Shown: positions 17,059 through 27,057, counted from the first letter of the stretch. The stretch is DNA of 38,912 nucleotides from Verrucomicrobiia bacterium (GCA_020439995.1 JAGROY010000285.1:1-38912), one strand, 5' to 3'. Made by a program: numbers and translations. Notes: generated from the letters alone by a model not told the origin.

Positions 17059-17839
17059 GAACATGGAGGTATCGATAGCGGGTGGTTCCGAGCCTGCCGG
17101 CAAAGGCGAGCAACAGGCATCCGGTGCAGGCAAATACCGCGAGTCCGACTCCGGTGTGCCACCCCTCTGGAACTTCCGCGATGCCTGCCTCTTCCACAAA
17201 GACCAGCGCACACCGAACGGAATTGGCAGCAACAATGACGGCCACTGCGACTGCGAAGCCCGCCAGGAAAGGGCGCCATCGAAGCCCGGCCCGGGCTGCA
17301 CCGATGCAGAACATCGCCATCCCTACCCACAGCATGCGGATGCCGCTACACGGCGCATCGACCAGAATCGGGTCGCCCTGCCAGAGCAGCACGGCACCAC
17401 TGGCGCTTACTTCGCATCCCCCGAGATGAAGCAGGGCTGCCGCACCTTTCGCTGCAATAACCCGCAGCGGAAAGCCCGCAAAGAACTGGGCGGATGCCAT
17501 CACTGGCAGCGACAGCAGCAGAAGGCCACGAATCCCGGGCGCTCCCGCTCCACCGGGCAGTGCCAGCGCGAATGCCGTCATCATCAGGCAGCCTTTCACA
17601 AGCGGCGGCAGCCACGGGAAGGTGACGAGATAGATCCCTAACACTGCTACTATAGAGGTCGTGCACCTTAGTGGTTCTGAGCTTCGATGTGTCCTGAACG
17701 GCATCACCATGGCGACGGCCAGTGCGGCGATCCCCCACGGCTCATCGGAACCGTCAGTCATTCGCACCACATACCAGCGGCCCACGGGCCAGAACGCGGC
17801 GGCGAGTGCAAGAAGCAGTATGGAGCGCGTGCGGTTCAT
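17039..17839 (-). CDS. Exosortase/archaeosortase family transpeptidase
   Basis: A polytopic membrane protein of 266 aa with about eight hydrophobic segments. The exosortase catalytic set is present and in order: Cys164 in 'VDAPCSGIRMLW', Arg209 in 'AANSVRCALVF' and His228 in 'EGWHTGVGLAVF'. Exosortases cleave the C-terminal PEP-CTERM signal of exported proteins, probably joining them to another envelope molecule. The ATG at 17839 overlaps the stop of the upstream VIT/vWA gene by four bases (ATGA), which favours it over the longer frame from 17866. It sits between its likely substrate gene and the EpsI-like gene, so it appears to be a dedicated, compact system. The subclass cannot be assigned by eye. 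Confidence 0.88.
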   Translation of the reverse strand: MNRTRSILLLALAAAFWPVGRWYVVRMTDGSDEPWGIAALAVAMVMPFRTHRSSEPLRCTTSIVAVLGIYLVTFPWLPPLVKGCLMMTAFALALPGGAGAPGIRGLLLLSLPVMASAQFFAGFPLRVIAAKGAAALLHLGGCEVSASGAVLLWQGDPILVDAPCSGIRMLWVGMAMFCIGAARAGLRWRPFLAGFAVAVAVIVAANSVRCALVFVEEAGIAEVPEGWHTGVGLAVFACTGCLLLAFAGRLGTTRYRYLHVHEASST

Positions 17840-19917
17840 CTTTGCGCGCGACGACTGCGACCGCACAGGAGAAGGAACATTGCCACCAGTGCCAGCAGTG
17901 CTGTTTGCGGCTCAGGGACTGCGGCATTGCTCACGCCCTGAGGTAGTGGCAGTGGCTGCTTGACAACGGTGGGCTCGTCAGAGTTCTCAAGCGCACGCGC
18001 CTCGGTATCCACGGCGATGAACGATGTGTAGTCGGTCAGCAAATTGTAGCTGAGCCCGAGATTCGTCACTTCGCGGATGTCCTCCGCGTCGCGTTGGACG
18101 CCGATGTAATCACTGAGAGCTGCGATGCGGTTGCGCGCCCAGAGGTAAGGCAGGGCGGAGTTAGTGCGATCGTCTCCAGCCCCGACCTGGTGCACATGGC
18201 GGTAACGCGAGCCATCGCCGCGCAGACCGGTGATCTCAATTTTGCCCGCAGGGTTCCCTTGCCACTTTCCCCAGACTACCAGTGGGCGTTCTGCCATCAC
18301 GTCAGGGTATCCTTTCGGCTCCACATCATAGGCGTCGAAGCCGTCGTAGAGAATTTCAATGTCGGTGAGCACCGGCGCAGAGATGTAGTCGTGCAATTTT
18401 TGCGCCATGCTGGCCGCTTCTGCCGGGCGGGTGACGACGAACGATTCGCCGCCGCCCGCACGGGCGATGCCTTCGATCAAAAAGCGGTTCACACTTGAGC
18501 CGATCCCGAATGCAAATGCGTTGGCCTCGCCGAGGTTCTTGCGCAGCATGTCAAAGGCTTCGCGTTCCACTTGCACATAGCCGTCGGTCACGATAACGAT
18601 GCTGCGCGAATAGCCATCGGTCTTTGGCAGCGACAGGGCTCTTGACAGCGCGGGCAGTAACTCGGTGCCACCACCTCCGCCTTGCCGGTCGATGAGTGTA
18701 TTCGCCTGCTTTAAGTGTGCAGCGGTGGCTTCGAGTGGCCGTTCCGACAGTACTTTAGACGAACCCGCAAAGAGCAGGACGTTGAAGCGATCGGTCGGGC
18801 GCATCTCCTTGAGCAAGCCCGCCATCAGCGCCTTCGCCGTGTTCAGCGGGAAACCACTCATCGATCCTGACACATCCACAACGAAGACGTATTCGCGTTT
18901 CGAGACATCTCCCTTCTCCACCCTTGCCGGAGGTTGCACCGTGAGCAGAAAGAAGTTCTCCCCTTCGCCTTCTGCGGCCTGATGCAAAAGGAGACCGCTC
19001 CCGACCTCATTGCCGGCGATCGCATAGCGAAGGATGAAGTCCCGGTTGCCGCCATTGCTTCCATTGGTTTCAGACTCATCGAGCTGCACCTCAGCCGACG
19101 TTTCATCCTTGTAGGCAATCTTTACCGGATGGGAATCACAGGCAACAGATGCAAGCGGCATACCGCCATGGACGCTCGCCGAGATGTGGAATGCCGTGGG
19201 CGCTGTTGTACCCTTTTTCAAAAACGGGTTGGCGATCCATTTCTCAGACGCGGCCACTTCACTCTCCCGTTGATTCGAGTAGCGCGGCCCGACCACCGTC
19301 GGATAAACGAACTCGTAGATGCCCTTTTCGGGAACCAGATGTTCGGTGTAGTGCAGTTCGATCTCGATTTCATCTCCCGGTAGCACGCGCCCGATGTTCA
19401 TCTGGAATACGTTGGGCCTCTGCTGCACCAGTAGCGCCGCCGATTTCTTTTCGCTTTTCGCCTTCTCGAATTCCTTACGTGCCTCGGCACGTTCCATCAC
19501 CTTGGCTTCAATCGTCCGGCCACCTATGCGCATGGTCATGCCATGCACGGCGCAACGCGTCGATGCGGGGAAAATGTAAACCGCATCGATCGCTCCACCA
19601 CCCAGGTTCGCATAGAGTTGCCTGACCGTGACATCCGCGATCACACCTGAAATATTCACCGCAACATCCGTTGACCGCAGAGGAAATGCCGCAGCATTCG
19701 CATCTCTGGTTTCCACACTGAAGTAAGGGGACAACGTCTTGTCCCCGCCATCTGCCCCACTGGCCCGTGCCGCCCAGAGCACAATCACAAGGGACACTAA
19801 CATCACCATAATCGCCGATCGCAGTGCTCTCCGCGGGAGTTCCTTGATCTTCCGATCGCTTGCATTGTCTTCAACGCCATCACCAGCGTGCCATTCTCGA
19901 ATGTTTTTCGTAGTCAT
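17836..19917 (-). CDS. VIT and vWA domain protein with C-terminal PEP-CTERM sorting signal
   Basis: 693 aa from the ATG at 19917 (an upstream frame to 19995 adds a basic, unlikely leader). A long basic N-region precedes a hydrophobic export segment (SAIMVMLVSLVIVLWAARASG). Then comes a VIT (vault/inter-alpha-trypsin) domain at about residues 55-185 ('DAVYIFPASTRCAVHGMTMR', 'AEARKEFEKAKSEKKSAALL') and a vWA domain at about 340-515 with the MIDAS motif 'VVDVSGSMSG'. The tail is a full PEP-CTERM signal: VPEPQ, a hydrophobic stretch ALLALVAMFLLLC, then basic GRSRRAQR. The product should be exported and sorted by the exosortase encoded next. VIT/vWA proteins are known dedicated substrates of several sortase-type systems. 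The substrate-enzyme link is inferred from adjacency and the signal. Confidence 0.9.
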   Translation of the reverse strand: MTTKNIREWHAGDGVEDNASDRKIKELPRRALRSAIMVMLVSLVIVLWAARASGADGGDKTLSPYFSVETRDANAAAFPLRSTDVAVNISGVIADVTVRQLYANLGGGAIDAVYIFPASTRCAVHGMTMRIGGRTIEAKVMERAEARKEFEKAKSEKKSAALLVQQRPNVFQMNIGRVLPGDEIEIELHYTEHLVPEKGIYEFVYPTVVGPRYSNQRESEVAASEKWIANPFLKKGTTAPTAFHISASVHGGMPLASVACDSHPVKIAYKDETSAEVQLDESETNGSNGGNRDFILRYAIAGNEVGSGLLLHQAAEGEGENFFLLTVQPPARVEKGDVSKREYVFVVDVSGSMSGFPLNTAKALMAGLLKEMRPTDRFNVLLFAGSSKVLSERPLEATAAHLKQANTLIDRQGGGGGTELLPALSRALSLPKTDGYSRSIVIVTDGYVQVEREAFDMLRKNLGEANAFAFGIGSSVNRFLIEGIARAGGGESFVVTRPAEAASMAQKLHDYISAPVLTDIEILYDGFDAYDVEPKGYPDVMAERPLVVWGKWQGNPAGKIEITGLRGDGSRYRHVHQVGAGDDRTNSALPYLWARNRIAALSDYIGVQRDAEDIREVTNLGLSYNLLTDYTSFIAVDTEARALENSDEPTVVKQPLPLPQGVSNAAVPEPQTALLALVAMFLLLCGRSRRAQR

Positions 19918-20093
19918 AGGTTTAAATCGTCTGAATCTCTGGAATTCTGGAATCTGTAATTCAGAAAAACGTTTCACTCTGATGAGAAGGCGCAATGAAC
20001 CCAGTGTGAATTTGAGGTGAAAAGACTAATAAAACGTTCGGCACTGGTATCAACTCGACTTGACTGAGGAGAACACACAGTAAATACTGAGCA

Positions 20094-23000
20094 ATGTTGG
20101 AAGTCAGGATGCGAGAGTTGACAGGTGCTGTGATTGTCATGAGCGCATTGGTATTGGATTCTGCTGGCCAGTATCACTTACCTTTAAGAGACCTTGAAGT
20201 CGTGACCACAATTGAGGGAGGGGATATTGTCGCGCTAGACTCGGCGGTCGGAAGCGATGAAACCATTTTCGCAAACGAGGTAGGTTTGTTCTTTGTGGTG
20301 AAAAATGACGCTGTTGCTGAGGAGCCGTGGTTGGATCTGAGTTCGATTGTGATCGATCCAGAGTCTGGCAATGATTCGCGGGGATTGTCGGACTTTGTGC
20401 TATCACCACAACATGAATCCGATCGAGCGATTTACGTCTCTTACACACCCAGATCGGATGCGGAAGTATTGCGCGTGTCGCGGATAATCGTCAGCTCTGA
20501 CGCGGTCCCGATTGAGGACGTTTTGCTAGAGATGCCGTTTACATCAGGGCCGAACCCGTATCCGAGCTTTGGAGGGGACATGGAGTTTGGGCCAGACGGT
20601 TTTCTCTATATCGCTACGGGCGATGGCTACTTGCAATTAAACAAATTGTCAGGTGTTCCGCCCACTCAGGCTCTCGGCACTTTCGACGGAAAAATCCTAC
20701 GCATAGATGTGTCGAAAAATCTAGACGGTCTGCCATACGCGGTTCCGGACGACAATCCATTTGTCGATGTTGATGATGCTCTTCCAGAGATCTGGGCCAC
20801 CGGCCTGCAGAATCCCCGGATTGCATTTGATACCGATGCTGGTCGTCTATTCGTCATTGATGGAGTAGGGGGTGAAGAAGTGAATGTTCTGGAAATTGAT
20901 GCTTCCCGTGGTAGAAACTTCGGGTGGCCGTACTTTAAGGCATCTTTGGGCTGTTACCACAGAGGGCCTATTCCACGCCCGACGGATACGGTGATGCCCT
21001 TGTTTGATCCAGAACAAAGTAAGGCTCGAGGTTTTCACACAGCGCGCAGTTTTGTGAAAGACGGCGTCCTGTACGGTACTGACAGGGGCTCGACCGTCTA
21101 CTTCGCTGTGGAACCACACTTTGACAGGGATTACGCTATAGGCACGGCTACAAACCAGTGCTGTATTAACAGTCAGGGCTTCAGTACTGCAGGGCGGGGT
21201 GCAGGTGGCGATGCCTTGTACGTCTCGAGAGAAGGTACCGTATACCGGTCTATCCCTGCAACTTCGATTCAACCGCCACGCATTGAAGTTTCGAGCACGG
21301 ACAATGGCACTGCCGTAAGCGGGTGGGGAACACTTCAGTTTGCACCATCTCCGTTCTATCTTGCGGTTTACTACACCACCGACGGCTCGCGCCCCACGAC
21401 CGCGAGCACAGCATGGGATTGGGAGAACCCGCCATTGTTGGTGGACAGCATAACAGTCAAGGCTATCGCCTATCATCCCTCAACCGGACCGAGTGAAGTG
21501 GAAACGAAGCACTTTAATTTGAAGACCGCCCGGGTTTCTTTCGAGCGGGTGGATACGAACCCGAATCTGGAGGCGGCAGTGGTACTCTCGACTGCGACGC
21601 CCGGCGCGGAAATTCACTTTACGCTAGATGGCAGCATGCCAGGGGAAAGGAGTCCGCTATACGATCCGAGGAACCCACCTATCGTTTCGGGCCCTTCTGA
21701 AATCCTCGTGAGAGCAGTTGCCTTTCGCCCGGACTTGGGGCTCAGCACCATGACCAGCTGGTCATTCAATTTTGGAATGGGCCGGGTAAATCTCGCTGGC
21801 AATATAGGCAATGTAGGCACTGTGTTCCCGGGCCAGGAAGTGGCATTGATTGGCACTGCGGGCGCACGCATCCACTACACCCTTGATGGCTCGAAGCCTA
21901 CAGAAGCTTCACCGATCTATACAGAGCCGATTCCGAGTAAGGATGCCGTCTGGATTCAGACTTTGTCGGTAATGGAAGGTTATGAGCCGCGGTACGGGAG
22001 TTCGCTGGGTGTGCGATTGCGAATTCCAACCTATGGGTCTGGTGTATGGCTCGCGGGCGGTGGGAACAGTGAGGAGCAGAATGTTGGTATACCAGCATTT
22101 GACGCAAGGTTCCGGAACCCAGGCTCCATGGTGGAAGCCACGGATGGCACTGTGTATGCGATCAGTGGAGGCAGGGGAGTGCTCTATTCACTGTCACCTG
22201 ATGGCATTGTTAAGTTCAAGGTATTCGAAGTCGGAAATAACTTTCAATTCAGTGATATTGCAATCTTGCCCAACGATGATCTGGTGTTGGCCATGCGGGG
22301 CTATCCGGGAGTGATGATAGCGAGCTTGTCGGAATCGGGGATCGTTGAGGATTCCCCTGAAATCGTGTCGATCGAGAATCCGCAGCATGTAACAGTAAGC
22401 GAAGATGGAACCATCTATGTGGCCAGTGGTGAGACGATCCGTACCATCGCCAGTGATGGCACAATGGGAACCCTGGGTGGAATTGGGGCGACTTTTGTTG
22501 ACAGTGAACCGGTAGCGCTGGCCGACGTGAAGTTCCGCGAACTCCGAGACATAGCGGCAGCGCCCGGCGGAAGCCTGTACATTGGTGATGGGGCGCGACT
22601 CCTGAGACTTGCGGATGGTATGGTTGCTCTTGTTGCAGGGGCTTGGGAGGATGGATACACGGATGGACAAGGCTCCGCAGCATTATTGCCATCCCTTGAA
22701 ATGATCACCGTAGATAAGGCTGGAGTTTGTTTCGTCCCTTCAACTGATGCAGAAGAAGAATCTTACGCTGTGAGAAGAATCACACCGCAGGGAGAAGTTA
22801 CGACGGTCTATCTGCTTGCTGATCCGATGATTGATCAGCGGGCAGGAGGCGTGCTTGCCAAGGCCGATGGCAGCCTCGTTGTTTCCGCGGGTGATCTTCT
22901 TTACGCCGTTACTTTGAGCGATGCTGATGGCGATGGTGTTAACGATGCGGACGAAAGCGCACCGCTCGTTCCAGGAGTGGATGACCGCATCGTTGATTCT

Positions 23001-23285
23001 GATCAGGACGGTAGGTCGAACGTAGCGGAGCACGTTTTTGGCTCTTCCGCGAGCTCCCCAGCAAGTTTCCCCGCCGATTGGTCGATCGTGGCGCTGCCGA
23101 ATGGCACCCTTGCATTGTTGTTTCCGACCGAGACCGGGCTGGAATACAGCATCGACGCGAGCGAAGATCTCAGGGTATGGCGACCGATCAACACCATGAC
23201 CGGCGGTGCCTTCTCCCGCACTCTCCATCAGGTTTATCCAGAGAACTGGCGGAGGAGCAATCACTATCGCGCAGTTCCAAAGTAA
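20094..23285 (+). CDS. Secreted GSDH-family paralogue lacking key catalytic/PQQ residues
   Basis: 1063 aa with the same architecture as the protein at 121: signal peptide (MRELTGAVIVMSALVLDSAGQ; a second Met at 20109 is equally plausible as start), GSDH-like propeller, three chitobiase C-terminal-type repeats ('VYYTTDGSRPT', 'IHFTLDGSMPG', 'IHYTLDGSKPT'), an NHL-like propeller, DADGDGVNDADE/DSDQDGRSNVAE calcium-type repeats and a short C-terminal beta domain. The GSDH part differs at key places: the catalytic-His motif reads 'PSFGGDMEFGPDGFLYIATGD' (Ser or Phe where His is expected), and the PQQ-contact motif reads 'TGLQNPRIAFD' (Gln for Arg). It may therefore bind rather than oxidise carbohydrate. 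It is divergent from the VIT/vWA gene. Confidence 0.85.
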   Translation: MLEVRMRELTGAVIVMSALVLDSAGQYHLPLRDLEVVTTIEGGDIVALDSAVGSDETIFANEVGLFFVVKNDAVAEEPWLDLSSIVIDPESGNDSRGLSDFVLSPQHESDRAIYVSYTPRSDAEVLRVSRIIVSSDAVPIEDVLLEMPFTSGPNPYPSFGGDMEFGPDGFLYIATGDGYLQLNKLSGVPPTQALGTFDGKILRIDVSKNLDGLPYAVPDDNPFVDVDDALPEIWATGLQNPRIAFDTDAGRLFVIDGVGGEEVNVLEIDASRGRNFGWPYFKASLGCYHRGPIPRPTDTVMPLFDPEQSKARGFHTARSFVKDGVLYGTDRGSTVYFAVEPHFDRDYAIGTATNQCCINSQGFSTAGRGAGGDALYVSREGTVYRSIPATSIQPPRIEVSSTDNGTAVSGWGTLQFAPSPFYLAVYYTTDGSRPTTASTAWDWENPPLLVDSITVKAIAYHPSTGPSEVETKHFNLKTARVSFERVDTNPNLEAAVVLSTATPGAEIHFTLDGSMPGERSPLYDPRNPPIVSGPSEILVRAVAFRPDLGLSTMTSWSFNFGMGRVNLAGNIGNVGTVFPGQEVALIGTAGARIHYTLDGSKPTEASPIYTEPIPSKDAVWIQTLSVMEGYEPRYGSSLGVRLRIPTYGSGVWLAGGGNSEEQNVGIPAFDARFRNPGSMVEATDGTVYAISGGRGVLYSLSPDGIVKFKVFEVGNNFQFSDIAILPNDDLVLAMRGYPGVMIASLSESGIVEDSPEIVSIENPQHVTVSEDGTIYVASGETIRTIASDGTMGTLGGIGATFVDSEPVALADVKFRELRDIAAAPGGSLYIGDGARLLRLADGMVALVAGAWEDGYTDGQGSAALLPSLEMITVDKAGVCFVPSTDAEEESYAVRRITPQGEVTTVYLLADPMIDQRAGGVLAKADGSLVVSAGDLLYAVTLSDADGDGVNDADESAPLVPGVDDRIVDSDQDGRSNVAEHVFGSSASSPASFPADWSIVALPNGTLALLFPTETGLEYSIDASEDLRVWRPINTMTGGAFSRTLHQVYPENWRRSNHYRAVPK

Positions 23286-23530
23286 TAGCAGGCTACATCG
23301 ACGGGATGTATCGAGCATGCAGTGGGAGAATAAGGAGGCTTCTGATCCGAGAGCACGAGCAGTATCCATACTGCAGGAATCGAAAGGATCCAGACGACAA
23401 TCATGCTGAAAGCGATATTCGTTACAAGGGGACGTTTGCGGAATTCATTGCCGCAAGGCCCGCACCGGTAGACCAAAAGGCATTGATGCGAAATGGATGG
23501 TCGAAAGGGACGGTCCAAAGAAATAGGCAT
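23264..23530 (-). CDS. Possible small membrane protein with a CxxC knuckle
   Basis: An 88-aa frame from the ATG at 23530 (a TTG at 23563 is also in frame). It contains 'VYRCGPCGNEFRKRPL', which looks like half a zinc knuckle, then a strong membrane segment (NIAFSMIVVWILSIPAVWILLVL) and a polar tail. This layout is typical of small bacterial membrane proteins with a cytoplasmic zinc-ribbon-like head, but only one Cys pair is present. It fills most of the otherwise empty 23286-23751 gap and ends 22 bp inside the convergent GSDH paralogue gene. No family is recognised; it could be a remnant. Confidence 0.4.
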   Translation of the reverse strand: MPISLDRPFRPSISHQCLLVYRCGPCGNEFRKRPLVTNIAFSMIVVWILSIPAVWILLVLSDQKPPYSPTACSIHPVDVACYYFGTAR

Positions 23531-23751
23531 AACCGAGCGGATAGATAGTGAAAAGCTTCCCAAAGCACTGGTGAGGTGAGAGCTGGGCTATCGTTCTACC
23601 ATAGAGGGGAGGGAATCGAGCAATCATCGATCCATCAATCCTATCGATGGTTTGCAAAGCGCAATCGATTGGGCACAACGGGGCAAATCTCCTAGAGTTC
23701 TGACTTCGCCACCCAGCTTCGGCGATCTGAACATTGAATGCATTTGGAATC

Positions 23752-26700
23752 ATGGAATTCGTAATCATCTTGATTGTAGCAATTATTGCGCTGCCTCTGA
23801 TTGCTTTGGCAATCGCTGCTTCCGCGAGATCTGAGACGAAGAAACTCAGGGACGAAGTCTTACTGCTGCACACCCGGCTGCGAAATCTGGAACGCACGGA
23901 GCGGGTGAAAGAATCCACGGCTCCAGCAATGATCCCAGAACGGAAGGTCGAGCAGCGACCAGTTGCAACGGCTCCACCAACTCCCACTCCCAGGCCAACC
24001 CAGACGCCACCGCCGATTCCCGCCACAAAGGCAACGCCCCGCACGGTGGTCAAAGTGGCAAAACAATCGCCGCCACCAGCACCGAAGAAACCGCTCAATT
24101 GGGAAGCGTTCATGGGCGGCAAGTTGTTCGCCTGGATCGGTGGTTTGGCTCTCTTTCTGGGGCTGGCGTTTTTCGTCCGCTATTCTTTTGAGCAGAACCT
24201 GATCCCGCCGGCTGCCCGTGTCATCCTTGGTTCTCTCGCTGGCGCTGGATTGCTCATCGGCGGTTGGTTTGTGAAACGCAAGACTTACGAGGTGACCTCA
24301 CAGACGCTGTGTGCGACTGGAATTTTGACCCTGTACGCCTGCGTCTTCGCGTCCTCCCATGCGTTTTACGGATTCTTTAACATGCCGGTCGCGTTTGTTC
24401 TGATGGCGGCGGTTACAGCCACCGCATTCACGATCGCTGTCCGGCTCAACGGCCAGGTTGTCGCGATTCTGGGTTTGTTAGGTGGCTTCCTGACGCCGGT
24501 GCTGCTCTCTACCGGCAATGATCACTCGGTCGCCTTGTTCAGTTACATCGCAGTGCTCGACATCGGTCTGGCTGCGATCGCCTTCAAGCAACGCTGGCGG
24601 CATCTGGTGGTACTCGCTGCCATCGCTACTGTTCTGATGCAGGCAGGCTGGGCGATATCTCACTTCACTGCTGCGAAAGCGTTTGGAGCCATGGGCATCT
24701 TCCTCGGATTTCAGGTGCTGTTCCTTGGCGTCTTCTGGTGGAACAATCGATCCACAGCAAAGGAGAAGTGGGCGCTGGCCTCGGCGCTGATCTTATCAGG
24801 CTCGGCAATGCTGGTATCTCTGTTGTTCTTTTCGTATGCGGAACTCGCCGCCCGTCCATGGATCGTCCTGTCATACGTCATCGTCGTCGACGTCCTTCTG
24901 CTCGCGATTCCATTCTTCTCGAGCGGCTGTCGGCGTGTCGTGGAAGCCGCCGCAGTGTCCACCTTTTCGATCCTTGGACTCTTCATCCTCATTTTTCTTC
25001 AGGAACACAGCTTCCTCGCGACGCTGCCATTCTTCGTCATCTTTGGCCTCATCCACAGTGCTGCGCCGATACTCATGCGCCGGCTTCATCCCGGAGACGT
25101 CTGCGACTCCGGCCATCGAATCCTCTACCAGTTGGCTCCACTGTTAACACTTCTGCTCGCTCTGCTGCCGATGGTGCGGGGCCTGCATACATTTGCGCTG
25201 TTGCCGACGATTTTGATTCTCAACGTATTGCTGCTCATTGCGGCAGCGTTGTCACGTTCGTCGGTGCTATCGTTAGGTGCTTCTCTTCTGGCGTTTCTGG
25301 TCATGGGTGCCTATACGCTCGGCAACCAGACCGATCACGAGTTCCGCGCGACCCTTCCTTTCCTTGTCGTCTTCGGCTTCGTCCAAAGCGGTGCGCCGAT
25401 GCTCATGCGGCGCCTGAACCCGTTGCCCGACGATCAAGCAAGTAACCTTGTGAAACGACTCTGCCAGTTGACGCCTCTGGTCACGCTGGTGCTGGTGATG
25501 CTGCCCATGCTGCGCGGCTTCTATGGGTTTTCAATCTGGCCCACCGCTCTGCTTATCAATGTTCTGCTCATCGCTGCGGCGGTGCAGTCACGCTCCGCAT
25601 TTGTCGCACTCGGCGCATCGCTGCTGACCTTTCTGCTGGCTGCGTTCTACATCGTGACGCTGCCGACGGCGAAAAGCATGGGCTTGAACGAAGTATTGGT
25701 GGTGGTGTTAGGTTTTGGAGGATTCTTCTCGGCTGCCGCTGTGTTCCTGAGCAACCGTCTGGGAGACATGAAGCCCATCCAGATCGACGGCCTGGCCGGT
25801 CATCCATCACTTGCCGCGCTGGCGAAGCCGGACGTCCTGCTGGCCGTCTGGTCTGGAGTCCTTCCGTTTGCGCTGCTGGTGATGAGTATGGGACGGCTGT
25901 CACATTTGCAAAATCCGTCGCCGGTGTTCCTGGCGGCACTGGTGTTGGGAGCCATGCTGACGTACATCGCACGGCGAAACAACATGACCATTCTGGCTAC
26001 AGTCGCATTCGGAGGGGTGATCGTCGTCGAAGCACTCTGGATGCAGATACATTTTTCCACCGATCACCCTGTCGTGCCGCTCGCCTGGTTGCTGTTTTTC
26101 AATGCGGCATTCACGGGGCTGCCGTTCATTCTCTCCGGTGACGCCCGGCGCACTGCCCTGCCGTGGGCAACTTCTGCACTTTCCGGTATCCTGCACTACT
26201 TCCTGATCTACGGGCTCATTGAGAGCACCTGGTCGATCGAACTTATCGGAGTCGTCCCTGCACTGATGGCCGTTCCGCCACTTCTGATCCTCTTCCATTT
26301 GATCAAGGAATTTCCAGATGCGACTGATCCAACCCGCAACCGCGTGCTTGCGTGGACAGGAGGGGCTGCGTTGTTCTTCATCACACTCATCGCGCCAGTG
26401 CAGTTCGATCGCGAGTGGCTCACCGTCGCCTGGGCGCTGGAGGGCGTGGCACTGATCTGGCTTTTCCACCACGTTCCGCACGTGGGGCTCAAGGCAACCG
26501 GTGTCGTTCTGCTCGCCATTGCCTTCGCCAGACTCACGCTGAATCCCTTTGTCTTCGACTACCATGCGCGGTCTGGCGTGCCGATTCTTAACTGGTATCT
26601 CTGGGTCTACGGACTTGCGGCGGCCTGCCACTTTGGCGCTGGACGACTTCTTCAGCCGCCACGCGAAAAACTGTTCGGCCGCTCAGTGCAGCCACTGGCA

Positions 26701-27057
26701 TTCGGTGGAGGCGTCATCCTTGCTTTCTATCTGCTCAATATTCAGATCGCTGATTTCTATTCAACCGGCTCCAGGGTTTCATTCGAGTTCTCGGCAAATT
26801 TTGCGCGCGACATGACTTATTCCATTGCATGGGCCTTGTTCGCATTCCCGCTGTTCGTTGCCGGATTCTGGCGCAAACTCCCGGCCTGTCGCTACGCTGG
26901 ACTTGCACTGATGTCGTTCACATTGCTCAAGCTCTTCGTGCACGACCTGAGTCAATTGAACCAGCTCTACCGCATTGGCGCGCTGGTCGGTGTCGCCGTT
27001 ACCGTCATCGCCGCTTCCGTTCTCTATCAGAAATTTGCACCGACCCAGAAGGCGTAG
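23752..27057 (+). CDS. DUF2339 family giant polytopic membrane protein
   Basis: About 1101 aa from the ATG at 23752; an in-frame TTG at 23734 is possible. The layout is diagnostic of DUF2339: one N-terminal helix (MEFVIILIVAIIALPLIALA), a charged coiled-coil segment ('SETKKLRDEVLLLHTRLRNL'), a Pro/Thr-rich linker (about residues 60-115), the conserved 'WEAFMGGKLFAWIGGLALFLGLAFF' entry into the membrane region, and then some 25-30 hydrophobic helices to the end ('LFVHDLSQLNQLYRIGALVG'). The family is widespread in Bacteria and its function is not established. The gene is followed after about 100 bp by the blaI operators, so it is probably transcribed separately. Confidence 0.9.
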   Translation: MEFVIILIVAIIALPLIALAIAASARSETKKLRDEVLLLHTRLRNLERTERVKESTAPAMIPERKVEQRPVATAPPTPTPRPTQTPPPIPATKATPRTVVKVAKQSPPPAPKKPLNWEAFMGGKLFAWIGGLALFLGLAFFVRYSFEQNLIPPAARVILGSLAGAGLLIGGWFVKRKTYEVTSQTLCATGILTLYACVFASSHAFYGFFNMPVAFVLMAAVTATAFTIAVRLNGQVVAILGLLGGFLTPVLLSTGNDHSVALFSYIAVLDIGLAAIAFKQRWRHLVVLAAIATVLMQAGWAISHFTAAKAFGAMGIFLGFQVLFLGVFWWNNRSTAKEKWALASALILSGSAMLVSLLFFSYAELAARPWIVLSYVIVVDVLLLAIPFFSSGCRRVVEAAAVSTFSILGLFILIFLQEHSFLATLPFFVIFGLIHSAAPILMRRLHPGDVCDSGHRILYQLAPLLTLLLALLPMVRGLHTFALLPTILILNVLLLIAAALSRSSVLSLGASLLAFLVMGAYTLGNQTDHEFRATLPFLVVFGFVQSGAPMLMRRLNPLPDDQASNLVKRLCQLTPLVTLVLVMLPMLRGFYGFSIWPTALLINVLLIAAAVQSRSAFVALGASLLTFLLAAFYIVTLPTAKSMGLNEVLVVVLGFGGFFSAAAVFLSNRLGDMKPIQIDGLAGHPSLAALAKPDVLLAVWSGVLPFALLVMSMGRLSHLQNPSPVFLAALVLGAMLTYIARRNNMTILATVAFGGVIVVEALWMQIHFSTDHPVVPLAWLLFFNAAFTGLPFILSGDARRTALPWATSALSGILHYFLIYGLIESTWSIELIGVVPALMAVPPLLILFHLIKEFPDATDPTRNRVLAWTGGAALFFITLIAPVQFDREWLTVAWALEGVALIWLFHHVPHVGLKATGVVLLAIAFARLTLNPFVFDYHARSGVPILNWYLWVYGLAAACHFGAGRLLQPPREKLFGRSVQPLAFGGGVILAFYLLNIQIADFYSTGSRVSFEFSANFARDMTYSIAWALFAFPLFVAGFWRKLPACRYAGLALMSFTLLKLFVHDLSQLNQLYRIGALVGVAVTVIAASVLYQKFAPTQKA

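Noticed and set aside
25900..26631. Long minus-strand frame (about 243 aa) inside the DUF2339 gene
   Set aside because: The translation is highly charged and low in hydrophobic residues, the mirror image of membrane-helix codons, so it is an antisense artefact.
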